Positions 51,201-61,882 of a stretch of 64,000 nucleotides of DNA are shown piece after piece. Source of the stretch: Dirofilaria immitis (lineage: Eukaryota; Nematoda; Chromadorea; Rhabditida; Onchocercidae); contig JAKNDB010000089.1 of NCBI GenBank assembly GCA_024305405.1, positions 180,351-244,350 of the forward strand, in the 5' to 3' direction. The notes beneath the pieces were generated by a model that worked only from the letters and a program-made list of their open reading frames with translations, was not told the DNA's origin and ran no database searches. Numbering within the stretch: the stretch's first letter is position 1; the number at the start of each line of letters is the position of its first letter. The translations under genes and the position numbers were made by a program.

Positions 51201-54200
51201 AGTAATCATATATCAAGTTGTTCTAATTTCTAAAAAAATATAAGAGCTTAGAGATATTTTAAATAAAATATAAAGCTTGGAGAAAATTATAGAATACTTA
51301 CTAAAACACACCAAATCTCGGCTGATTCGGGATTGATTTTTTGAGCCATATCGAGAGTCTGCCGTGCTAAATGATACTGCAAATAGTAGGTACTTAAAAT
51401 GCAATTCCATGTAAAATATTTCGTATAAAAAACTATTTCAAATGTGATTTACATGTACTAAGGCCTTCCTATATCAAAAAGTAAAGCATAAATTATTTTT
51501 CCATTCTCATAGAAGATTTCAGTTCTTCTACCTCTTTTCAAAAATAGATTTTTCATAGCAAAACTGAAAAATTCTGAATGATACATACCTGACTGAACTT
51601 CAGATACAACAACCCAAGTAGAAACCAAGCAGTATCATTTCTTATATTTAATTGTAAGGCTCGTATAAGACAATGCTGTACCATTAAAGCATTTCCTAAA
51701 GTCCCAATTGCTTCAGAAAGATTTGTCCAATATACTGATTTCGTTGTTTTCGATAAGCAAAGTTTGATGGCACGTTTAAAACACTCGATAATGCTGCATA
51801 TATTAAATTAGGATTTATGCAGAAAATTTCACCTTATACTGTCCCTTAGCAACTGGTTTACAATCACCTGTTGTTGCTGGAATTGTCAGCTGTAGTTTCC
51901 AATCAAAACCACCAATTAAAGAAACAATTCTGTTAAAGTTTAAAATCTCAAAGGAAGAAAGGAGCATAATTTTTATTTTAAATTTTAATCAACAAAACTG
52001 CTTAAAAAGCAAGAATCGGGAAAAAGAATGAAATTTAGCCCAGTTCCTGAACTTCTGGCATAAATGCCTTTATCATTTTGCTTTTTAAGTTACTCATATT
52101 AAATACAACTATTCATTTCAAATATAGAATCAAAGTTTCTAAAGGAAATACTGGCAAAACAAATAAACAAATAAACAAACTTACTTCGCAAATTCAGAGT
52201 TATTCTTCGTTAGTTGGTATTTCCGAGTAAGGCAACACCCAAATCATTCCAGGCACTAGCCCAGTTCGAATGTGTTTTTACCATGAAGCAATAGAAATGA
52301 ATAGCTAATTCAATTGCATCTAATATCGACCCAATTTTCCAGGTTTGGGGGAATTCAAAATGATGAAAAGTATCAACATGATACCTAGACGCTAACAGAA
52401 GCGCATCTGCAGCAAGTTTGAAGGGCAGTATAAATTCAGGATTTCGATCAAAAACATTTTCAACTAAACCGAAAAATTGATTTAAAAGGTCAAATTTCAT
52501 GGAGTATGCCGACTTTTGAGCTAATTTAACGATGGATTCGGCATATAATAGATAGACACAATTTGTATTACTTCGACCATTTTCGACACGTTCTATCAAT
52601 TTTAAACATTGTTCAATTGCTTCTTCGAATTGGCCAATAACTTGGCACATTTGAATAAACTAAAAAAGTCAAAATTTCCAATTATGATAGTGTATTATTT
52701 CTATCTACCGAGTTCTATCAGCATTGCTACCCTATCTATAGCCCAAAAAATCGTTTATTACTTTTCAGTAAATTATAGATCGTGGAAATTTGAACTTCTT
52801 TAGAACTCACAGCAGTAAACTATTGCACTATCGAATTTTACATGCTAGAATTCCTGTCTGGATTGCTACAGGATTTCAGATGAAAGAAAAACGTTTTTTT
52901 TGTCTCAAGTAATAAAGAAGAGATTCACTAGAATAAAAGATATAATAAAAAGTTGTATTTATAAAAGTAACTTAAAATATAAACAAAATTTTAGAACTAC
53001 ATAAATTTCGAAGGATATTACGCAAAAAAAGGTGTAAAAAGAAAGATGAAAGAGAAAAGACTATTAAATTTAAAAAAAAAAGGCCAAAAGAATGCTATTA
53101 ATAATGGAAAATAATTTGCTAACCTGAATTTCAGCAACTTCATTGTCTAGTTCAAGATCTATTGCTTCCTTATAAGCTTTGATAGCGCTTTGATAATTTC
53201 CACGTTTTTTATAAGCATCTCCTAGTGCAGTCCAGATCCTAGTATCTGTCTTATCAAGAACAACAATATGCTGCATTTGATCGATTGCTGCATCAATCTA
53301 TAAAATTTAATGAGATGCATAAGATTAGATTTTTAGATATGAAATTAATCAGATTTACATTTCACACACTTTGGTTTTAAAATTTAAACACCGAATCAGC
53401 AAGGATAACAGATCAAATTTTGCTTTTTCTACTGGTATACACTCGATATGCAGTACCATCTCCACAAGAAATTTATGAAAAGTCACTTAAAAATTTATCG
53501 CAATCTAACTCATACAATCAGTAGATTGAAAAAATTATCTTTAAAGATTTTAAGTACTACATAATTGGAAGCCTGAGTCAAAAACATACAGAATAAAACT
53601 TACATTTCCATTTTGTAGCTGTAGCAATGCTAGTCTCTTCCGTGCCCAAAGATCTTTAGGCACTATTTTCGAATATTGTAGCATGTATTTGAATAGATCT
53701 TCATTGCGACCTTCCAAACTGAGTAATTCGTCTAGTAGCATCACAATCTTTTAAAAACAACGAAGTAATAACAAATTACTCATTGAATGTTGAATAATTA
53801 GAAACAAAAAAAACACAAAAATAATTAGATGCATAAAATAAAACATTAACAGAACATATTTTCAGACTTTTTTTAGAGAGAGAAAAGAAAAATTACTAAT
53901 GTTATTTAAAAATATTTGACATTATCCTCTTCAAATTAACACATAAAAGTAACTACCTTCGCATCTTGTGGGCGAATTTTTACTGCTCTTTCCAAACAAG
54001 CTATAGCTTTGATTCGATTCTTCTTTTTCAAACTTAACCCCAGAAAAAGAAAATTTTGCTGTTGTATGGATTTAATTTCGCCGCCTAAAAATAGAAATTA
54101 AATTATTCAGCGTATGATGCAATGAGAAGTAATTGGTAATTTAAAGTTCAAATAACAAAGCAGTTTAAACATGATTCCAGAAATTATTCAGAGTATGATG

Positions 54201-57200
54201 CAATGAGAAGTAATTGGTAATTTAAAGTTCAAATAACAAAGCAGTTTAAACATGATTCCAGTAATACTAATAATTTAAGTAAGAAAACATGTAGAGCAAT
54301 ATGAAATAATGAAAACTGAAGAATTTCTATTTGAACACTGAGAAAATTTAAATAATTCACGCTTATTTAAAAGTTCATTCGCCTACTTATATATAAAATT
54401 TGTTCGATATGCAGCAACTTTAATTTCAAATTTCTACTACAATATTTACTATTTCATTATAAAAAATGATATAAATGCACCTTCACAAGACATGATGTGG
54501 CAAATGCATCTTCGGTATCCAATTTCAAATAAATTTCGCTAACAAGCAAAAGCCACTGCCAAGATTTCGAATTCGTTCTTCCAACATTTTCAGCTAAAGA
54601 TTTTGCTTCTGAAACAATCTAAATTGAATTATTATTTTAATGAAAACAAAGAAAGAAGGGAAAGAAAAAATAATGTAAAAAAATAAAAAACATATAGAAA
54701 TTATGTGAAAACCATTGAGATTTCTTATATATAACATCGGAAATCCTGGAAATTTTACTCGAATATTTCACTAGGATGTGAGAACTGCAGCGATTAGATA
54801 GTATGGAAGCACAATAAAGTATTCCATTTAAAAAAGTCAAGCAGAGGAAAATAATTATGAAACTCAAAACTGTCAAATGGGGTTGACTCAAAATGAAAAG
54901 ATAGTCACTGGTAATATATATACATCGGAATTAACAAAGATAAACCAAGTTTGATAAATAAAATTGTCAACTTTTGTCAGAGAACAAGCATATGTCTTTT
55001 GTTTTTATATCCTTACAATTAATTGAATTATTATCATCTTAAGAAATAACTAGTTAGTTCTAATTATCTAATAGTATTACCAACTGTTCAAGTTCGAAAA
55101 TTTATTCAATACCTTGTAAAGATAATTTCGATTGCGAGTTTTTCAATACCATAATCTTCCAGTACATTTCCTCCGCAGGATCGTCATATTTCTCTCTTTG
55201 CATTATTTCCATTTTTGATATATCATCCATATCAGCATTTTCACATATCATCGAAAAAAAATTAAATACAATGACAAGTTCAAAATGTGAACCGATTTTA
55301 AATCATGCGGATACTTTCAACTCTTAGAATTTAACTTCAAATCATTACCGCAAGTCGTATATCCCTAGGTACTCGCTTATTGTCTGAATTATCGGTCAAC
55401 AATAGATTTAATTGCGCCAATGCATCGTCATCATGAATGCCGTATAGCGCTTCACATTTAGCACCGAAAATTGCTTCATTTAAATTCTTGGTAATTGCGG
55501 GATGTATGTGTGGAATCACTGTATCCAAAAGAGACAAGACTTGCTCATAACGTTCTTGAAGAAGCAATAAAGGAATAGCCAAACCGATATACGGCCTAGA
55601 AATATACTTTGAATTTGATTTTTTAAAAAAGATTCAGATGGACATCCAAAGAAGTATTTTTAAAAATTTGAAAAGATTCGTAATCGAAGGTAGTCGCTGG
55701 AAGAGTAAAATAAGATGCAGAGGGTCAATCAGTTTAATATTTATTACAAACTTCTTTACTATTTTTTTGTTTCTTCATTTTACCAAACAGAATTAACTTA
55801 CCATTTGCATGTATCACCTCTCAAATTTTCATCAATATTTTTGATCGATGGTGATATTTCTACTTTCTCAATGTATCTGAGTAAACGTTCAAATTCTGTT
55901 TCTCTTCCTACGGCATTTTTCAGCAAGTCGACAACATCACTCGAAGACTCTACTTGACGTTGCCCCAAATAATAGATAATAACGAAATACCGCAATAAAT
56001 TGGTTAGCCATTCATCATCGAGTGAAATGTATTTGGCATGGTAACTTAACACATTCCGTATTTCTTCCAGCGTCTAAATATGCTCTGTTATCGCACAATC
56101 GATATTGTGCAGAAATAGAAAATATAAAACAATAAAAATATGATATGTGCAAGTGAAAATCTGCTATTATATAAGAAAAACGCCAACCTCTGCCAAACAA
56201 GAACGTAACACTGCACATTTCTGATGAATTTTATCATCTAGTTTATCAGTATCGATTTTGGTTAAACATTTCTCCAGCTGGAAATAAGAATTAAAAGAGA
56301 CGAAACTTTTGAAATAGTCTAAAGAGTTTGAAATTGATTACAATGAATTTCAAATATTTACCAATTTTTTTGACCGCCATTCAAGTCATCAATAGAGACG
56401 ATCATTTTTAACGCTTCACAGCAAAATTCAACATCATTTAATCGATCAAGATTTGAAAAAACTTCGTCAAATCTTTTCAATTTCAGTAAAATAAAATTTA
56501 GTTCTCTCTCATACATGCACATTTTTTCCGGAGTAATTCTGAAATGCATGATATGTACAACAATTATAATTCATTGATTTGGAAAACTTGAAAAACTTTT
56601 TTATGACTCATAATTAACCTATGCAATTTCTTTCGGCAACTGACAAATCTTCGATATATTCAGATGAAATTAAAAATTTGAAATTTCCAATGAAAATATA
56701 ATCGATTATATACGATTCAACAAGATGTTAACATACCCAGGAAGACGTAACAGATTCTGAATAACTATCAGGACTTGCTCCAAATCAACATACTTCTCTT
56801 GCTCATAAAGTTTGTATAATCCTTGCCATGCTAAAGGCTTCTCTGAATCAAGTTCGGCTGCTTTTTTGTAATAATTAATTGCTTCACAATTATTTCCAAT
56901 CTCTCCATTTGTAATTGCTGCGAAGACGAATAATAAATAATCAGATACATCCTGCTTTAACAAATCCTGGAATCAATGAATGGAAAATTACTAAGCTTTT
57001 AAATAATAAGATCGCAACAATAAAAGAATGGATTAATGTTTGCAAAGATTAATATTCATATTCAAAAAATATTCAAAAAATAAACCACTTCAAAAAAAAT
57101 AAACCACTTCCGGTCTGAAGAATCCGAAGTAATTAATATTATATTCAAAAAATAAACCACTTCCGGTATATTATATTCAAAAATTTATATTCAAAAAATA

Positions 57201-57404
57201 AACCACTTCCGGTCTGAAGAATCCGAAGTAAATTAGTATTCGTCAGAAAATATTAGTACCTAAGCGCACTACATATACACCATATGGACGCATCATGCGT
57301 TTCAGTTATCGAGAATGACATACCTCAATAATCTTCCCAGCTTCCTTGAAATTTTTGGCATCGATATACTGGCGAATAGTTTTTAATGCAGCTTTTGTCT
57401 CCAT
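48280..57404 (-). CDS. TTC37: SKI3/TTC37 (SKIC3), TPR scaffold of the Ski complex
   Basis: Cytoplasmic TPR scaffold of the Ski complex, which feeds mRNA to the exosome; about 1153 residues, shorter than human (about 1560). Exons: 57324-57404, 56737-56966, 56362-56538, 56188-56277, 55802-56073, 55349-55595, 55113-55313 (acceptor unsure), 54481-54608, 53957-54084, 53604-53747, 53124-53297, 52185-52659, 51589-51793, 51302-51376, 51100-51174, 50841-50949, 50484-50640, 50151-50233, 49371-49519, 48719-48886, 48280-48369. Landmarks: N-terminus TKAALKTIRQYIDAKNFKEA; TPR AAELDSEKPLAWQGLYKLYE; WTALGDAYKKRGNYQSAIKA; WNDLGVALL; YWTNLSEAIGTLGNALMVQH; AEAENHYDTMDLYRHS, closely matching a conserved SKI3 block. 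Exons 3, 9 and 12 each need one extra base (56365-56371, 54044-54048, 52223-52224); exon 7 probably another (55254-55261). With these the total is an exact codon multiple. Confidence 0.93.
51815..51929 (-). other. Candidate alternative 3'-terminal exon of SKI3
   Basis: Within the intron between SKI3 exons 12 and 13. It follows a good acceptor (CTTTAACAG) and accepts the phase left by exon 12 (AA|A). It then stays open for 37 codons, reading IVSLIGGFDWKLQLTIPATT then GDCKPVAKGQYKVKFSA before TAA. GC is clearly above intron background. Used, it would truncate the TPR protein after FAK. I recognise no domain. Confidence 0.35.
54102..54262. repeat. 81-bp tandem duplication in a SKI3 intron
   Basis: Two copies, nearly identical, of a unit with TATGATGCAATGAGAAGTAA and ending ACATGATTCCAG. 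It lies between exons 53957-54084 and 54481-54608. Each copy ends in an acceptor-like CCAG on the plus strand, which is the wrong strand for this gene. Confidence 0.95.
57063..57234. repeat. Irregular repeat in the first SKI3 intron
   Basis: ATTCAAAAAATAAACCACTT occurs three times, plus a partial copy. Two copies continue with the identical CCGGTCTGAAGAATCCGAAG. The unit is more GC-rich than the intron and contains a partial palindrome. Confidence 0.9.
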
Positions 57405-57808
57405 AATTTCCCAGAAATATAGTAGAAACAACGGACAGAATCTTGAAGCAGTCCGTATAATGACAATTAAATGGGTATCATGTTATTTGCATGATATCAT
57501 TCTAATCAGCAACTACTCGAACATGTCTTTTACTTTAGCACTTATAACTTCCATTAATGTGACGAATATTAAAAATATTGCATCCGTTGCAGTTTAAAAT
57601 AATTTATCCCGCCAAGATGTTCGAATTTTTATACATACGAAGAGTACTGACAATAAATGCAAACAGCACACATCAGTGGATACATCCGTAGTTTTAACCA
57701 TATCTCAGTGTTAGATGAGAAGTTAGAATAGATACAATGCAAATGTAAAATCATTTATCTATTTTATATACAATATATAAATGATAAAATTTCGATCGAA
57801 ATAGTTAT

Positions 57809-59427
57809 CTAATTTACAAATGTTGGACTGAAATGATAGTTGCCACAAGTGTTCACATGTCTATTGTACATACGATCCCACCACAACAATTCACCGTCCA
57901 AGCACATGTCACGGCCACGATCCTGAAACTTTGTAATTCAGATAACTAATGTAATGCGATTATTTAGCAAAGAAATAATGCATCGTAGATGTGCTTCATT
58001 TCTCATTTCAGTTCGCTTAATATATTGGAAAGTCATGTTTATATCCAAAGCAAAGCAATATCTTTTGCGACTAAAAACATAAACAGTCTAATCAATTATT
58101 TCGAAAATAAATAAATACATAGCTTAATGTCTAAATGGTTTACTTATGAAAAATAAATTTAAAAGGCTTCTTTTCTAGTCGAATTTTTTTTACATAAGAA
58201 TTATGAATCTATTTTTTAATATAACTTTATCCATTACCTAAATTTTCGTTTTGAGGTAAATAAGTTTTCTAACTCCTTAGAATAAATACAAAGCACAACA
58301 CAATATAAAGTGAATCATATTACTTCGTTATTATTGTCGACTAAAAAATTAAAATGGAAATGTAATTATTATCTTAAACAGAATCTTCAATTAAGAAATA
58401 TAATTTATTCTATACTCCTCTCCCTAAATTATTCCCTAATACTTTTACTGCGCTTTTGAATAATGATACGACTGTACAAAATTATATCTGAATAACCTCG
58501 GATAACTTATGATAGCTTCTCGTTTAGCCTATTCAAACCGATTGAACTGCCAATGTCTAGCATGCTATAACAATTTAGAAATACTCTGAAATTTAAACTT
58601 CACCTCAAACTGGAACATTATTCTGACCAGAATATAGAATACGAAAATAAATGATCCAGCGTAAAGGAACACAGATCGTGGTGTATAACGGAAAAATTCG
58701 TATTGCATAGCATTGGCCGAATACCATCGAAACACAGCTGGATCAATTACTACACCCTCCTGCAATGCTTAAGTTAAGAGGCAGAAAATGGAGATAAAAT
58801 TCTAAAATTTAGACCCGTATAAAAATCGCCGAAAAACTAATTGAGCTTAACTTCAATATGAAAACTAATCACTATAGAAAGCAACATTCTTACTCATTTC
58901 CGTTGTTCTGCTCTTTAAATTACTAGAAAATAGAAGCCGCTCGAACTAAATAAGTCTTTCACAAAAACGAATTACCCTATACTTAAAGGTATGTGGGTCG
59001 TATTCTCGCCGAAGATATTCTTTCTTGAGGATTTCTTTTAAACGATATCGCCACAAAACAGCCTAAATTCACAAAAATTCTAAAATCATGACAAAAACAT
59101 TAATAAAACTGGTAACTCCTTGAGATGAAAAACTTTACTAAAAGCAGACTTCGAAATATACAGTGGATTATGTTCCATACAACTGTAAACAATACGACAA
59201 ATCTGAAATTCTTAACAAAAAAGCTGAAGATAATGAAACACTAGCTATTTTAACTTTTTGTAAACTTCCTAACAGTTAGAAATGACCTTTTTCTCTTCAT
59301 CACTAATGCCATAATCTTCGCCAGCAATGAACTCCATTTTCCCATGTGTTTCAAAGTATCCCAGCACCGGATCTTGCCAGAGCTTTGTGTTTGTTGGCAT
59401 CTTCAGCCTTATCAATGAGAATCGCAT
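57809..59427 (-). CDS. NDUFB4: NADH dehydrogenase (complex I) B15 subunit, NDUFB4-like
   Basis: Accessory subunit of the membrane arm of mitochondrial complex I; about 165 residues. Exons: 59287-59427, 58976-59062, 58604-58759, 57809-57922, all in phase with no indel. Landmarks: KLWQDPVLGYFETHGKMEF, EKKAVLWRYRLKEILKKEYL, REYDPHTFKYREGVVIDPAV, FRWYSANAMQYEFFRYTPRS, one TM segment (FLYAGSFIFVFYILVRIMF), then the C-terminal DRGRDMCLDGELLWWDRMYN ending in FSPTFVN. This follows NDUFB4 order: LKREYL near the N-side, NPALLRW, a TPKNS-like segment, then a single TM helix. The start could instead be the internal ATG at 59400 (MPTNTKLW). Same strand as SKI3 and 404 bp upstream of it, so possibly co-transcribed. 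Confidence 0.9.
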
Positions 59428-61875
59428 CTTAATCTCTCATATAATCCAACACCTAAACTATTATAGTAAACAGATAGCAATAAGCAATAAATTAAAATCA
59501 TGCATTCGTTTTAAAGTTCGAATTAACTTATAACATTTTTTAAAACACTGTCAGCACAAATAATTAATGTTATAATGAAGCATAAATGAGGAAAAAAGAA
59601 CATTCTGAGTACTCAAAAAAAGTTGGGTTTGAAATTCCGGATGGTTAACAGTCTTATTAACACAAGAATATTATTACTATGGATCATGAAATAACTGAAA
59701 TATAAATGACCTAGCCGATTTGATTTCACGGCTTTAAATCAAAATAAAATTCTAGTTGACCTAACTTTAATGGTTTCCCATTATTCCGGCCGATCTGGCA
59801 TATCTGTTTTTATTAAAATAAAAGAAATTCCTTTCACTTAAGATTTTTAAAGAAATCACAAGACGCTTCACAGATCTCCTTCAATCCCAAAGATACTCCC
59901 CAACACCTTCTTTGAATTCACAACTCCGTCCGACACATCCCACAAGTCAAACAGGATCAACCGAACAATTACTACGGAATAAAGTGACAATCAGGTGGTC
60001 CGTTGGAAGAAAAAGTCGCTTTGAAGTGAGGCGTTATGAAAACAGAATAATCCGAGCGATTTGATATCTTACAGGAATTAAGATGATAAGCGTCATTTAT
60101 GGAAACATTACAATGGGAAGGATCAAGAAATCGAGAAGGATAATAAAACGAGACCATTTTTTCTCAGAGAGTGTATAAGAAATTGAAATTTTGGATCGAA
60201 ATACTCCAGCATCTCAAATTTGAATGATCTAATCACCAAATTTGTTTATCGCTTTCCAGTATGAATATTGTGTATCCAAAAACAACTTGACTATTAATAA
60301 CCAAAAGTTTTCAAAAACAAAAATGTCTAAGATCATCATTCGCCTTATTCACAAATATTCTTTTACCTTTCTCTTTATCCATAGAGATAGGTGAACATTT
60401 TACCTTTTGCTCAACTTTGTCTTGAAGAGAACTTGTTGCCGACTTTTTATGCCCATAGCATTATTTGAAACTTATCTTTTTGTAATTAAAACTGAAAAAG
60501 GAAACACACATCAAGGAAATTCGTATTAACTAGTAGGATTTATAACTGATAAGCTTATACCAAACAATAAAATTAAACACCAAGCTTCAGATACTATGTC
60601 TCAGAAGGCTTATCAAATTCGTTATTTTTGAAAATCTTAATGTTCTCTAGGTTCCTGTAGGCCACAAATATATTTTAACAGTTTATAAAATTATAAACTG
60701 AAGAATGAAAAACTATATTCAAATTATCATAGTATGGTGCGATATGTTATACTCTTGCAACACTTTCGCACTGCTAATATTGCAAGATCAGGTGTGTTAG
60801 GACTAGCACGATTACTGTTGCTGAATCCAAATATTTAGTTTTCTTTTCGTTTTGCCATGAATTTATTGATAAGTTCGGTGAGTTTGATTGTAACTGGTCA
60901 ATGTAGGTGCAAAAGTTATTTAGCCGAGAAATTATACTGAGTCAAACTCAAAACAAAAAATCACCGACAATCGAAACTTTGCTGCATCATCAAGGATATA
61001 TCTATGATACGCAATAAAACATAATGATTTTATGACAGATAAGAATTATTGCGATACTTTTTCCTGTTTACTGAATAATTTTGAAATTGAACACAAGTAA
61101 TCTTTTCCTTGATTATTGAATAATTTTGAAGTTGAGCACAAATAATCATGTGATATTTTTTCTTATTTACTGAATAAAGTTGTACGCAAATAGCTGTGAT
61201 GAATGACTGTAATAAAAAAGTGTGTAAATATAGGAATGATGAAGTAATTTTGTTGACATTGAGAGAAGTGATTGGTTCGAGAAAAACAAACTTTAACGGC
61301 TAAAGATCAAGAAAGTTTGTTTTACTTGAAATGGTTCTTGAGAGTTATGAATCAAAACGTTTTTCGTTTTTCCATTATCGGAATAATAGACAAAAACAGA
61401 CGTTTCGTTGTTTGTACAGATTGAATAATAGATAAAAACACAAAAGTAAATGTGTGCATAAAACTTTCCGCAAAAAAATATTTTTAAGCTTGATGGACAA
61501 AAGTGATAAAAAAGTTTGAACAGTCCTTCAAACAACTAATAGATAACAATGTTCGATTATAAATCAGCGATATAAATATGCTTTAACAACAATGACATTT
61601 CATTAACAATTGAACCAATCCACTTGCATCGTTACGGTCCATTCCTAGATAGCTATGCAAATAAAATTGGAGCCCCATGATACTGATCATCGTCATTTAA
61701 AAAATGCTCTATAAATTTGTATTTTCAAGTGGAGTTAAACTTCGAAAATGTTTATTCTTTTATTAATTATTCAGTGACGAACTTATTTCAATTTTGCAAT
61801 AAATAATATCTATGGAGAAAGAGTTTTATTTGTTTCTAAATGATAATTTCAATATCGTTGAATGCCATATCGATA
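59428..61875. other. Divergent intergenic region between NDUFB4 and the serpin
   Basis: About 2.4 kb. At 59830-60160 GC rises well above background and long frames are open on both strands: 80-odd codons on plus (with SPTPSLNSQLRPTHPTSQTG) and 61 codons on minus (starting MVSFYYPSRFLDPSHCNVSI). I cannot tell which, if either, is coding. The rest shows nothing I can support. Being between divergent genes it must hold both promoters. Confidence 0.45.
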
Positions 61876-61881
61876 TTTCAG
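61876..61881 (+). promoter_or_regulatory. TTTCAG acceptor immediately before the serpin ATG
   Basis: Consensus nematode 3' splice site one base upstream of the start codon at 61883, so the mRNA is likely spliced-leader trans-spliced here. Confidence 0.7.
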
Positions 61882-61882
61882 A

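Noticed and set aside
60734..60838. Short plus-strand frame MVRYVILLQHFRTANIARSG
   Set aside because: Only 34 codons, no splice or poly(A) context; cannot be separated from chance.
61293..61535. Minus-strand 80-codon open frame upstream of the serpin
   Set aside because: No family, no acceptor near its start, phenylalanine-rich from A/T runs.
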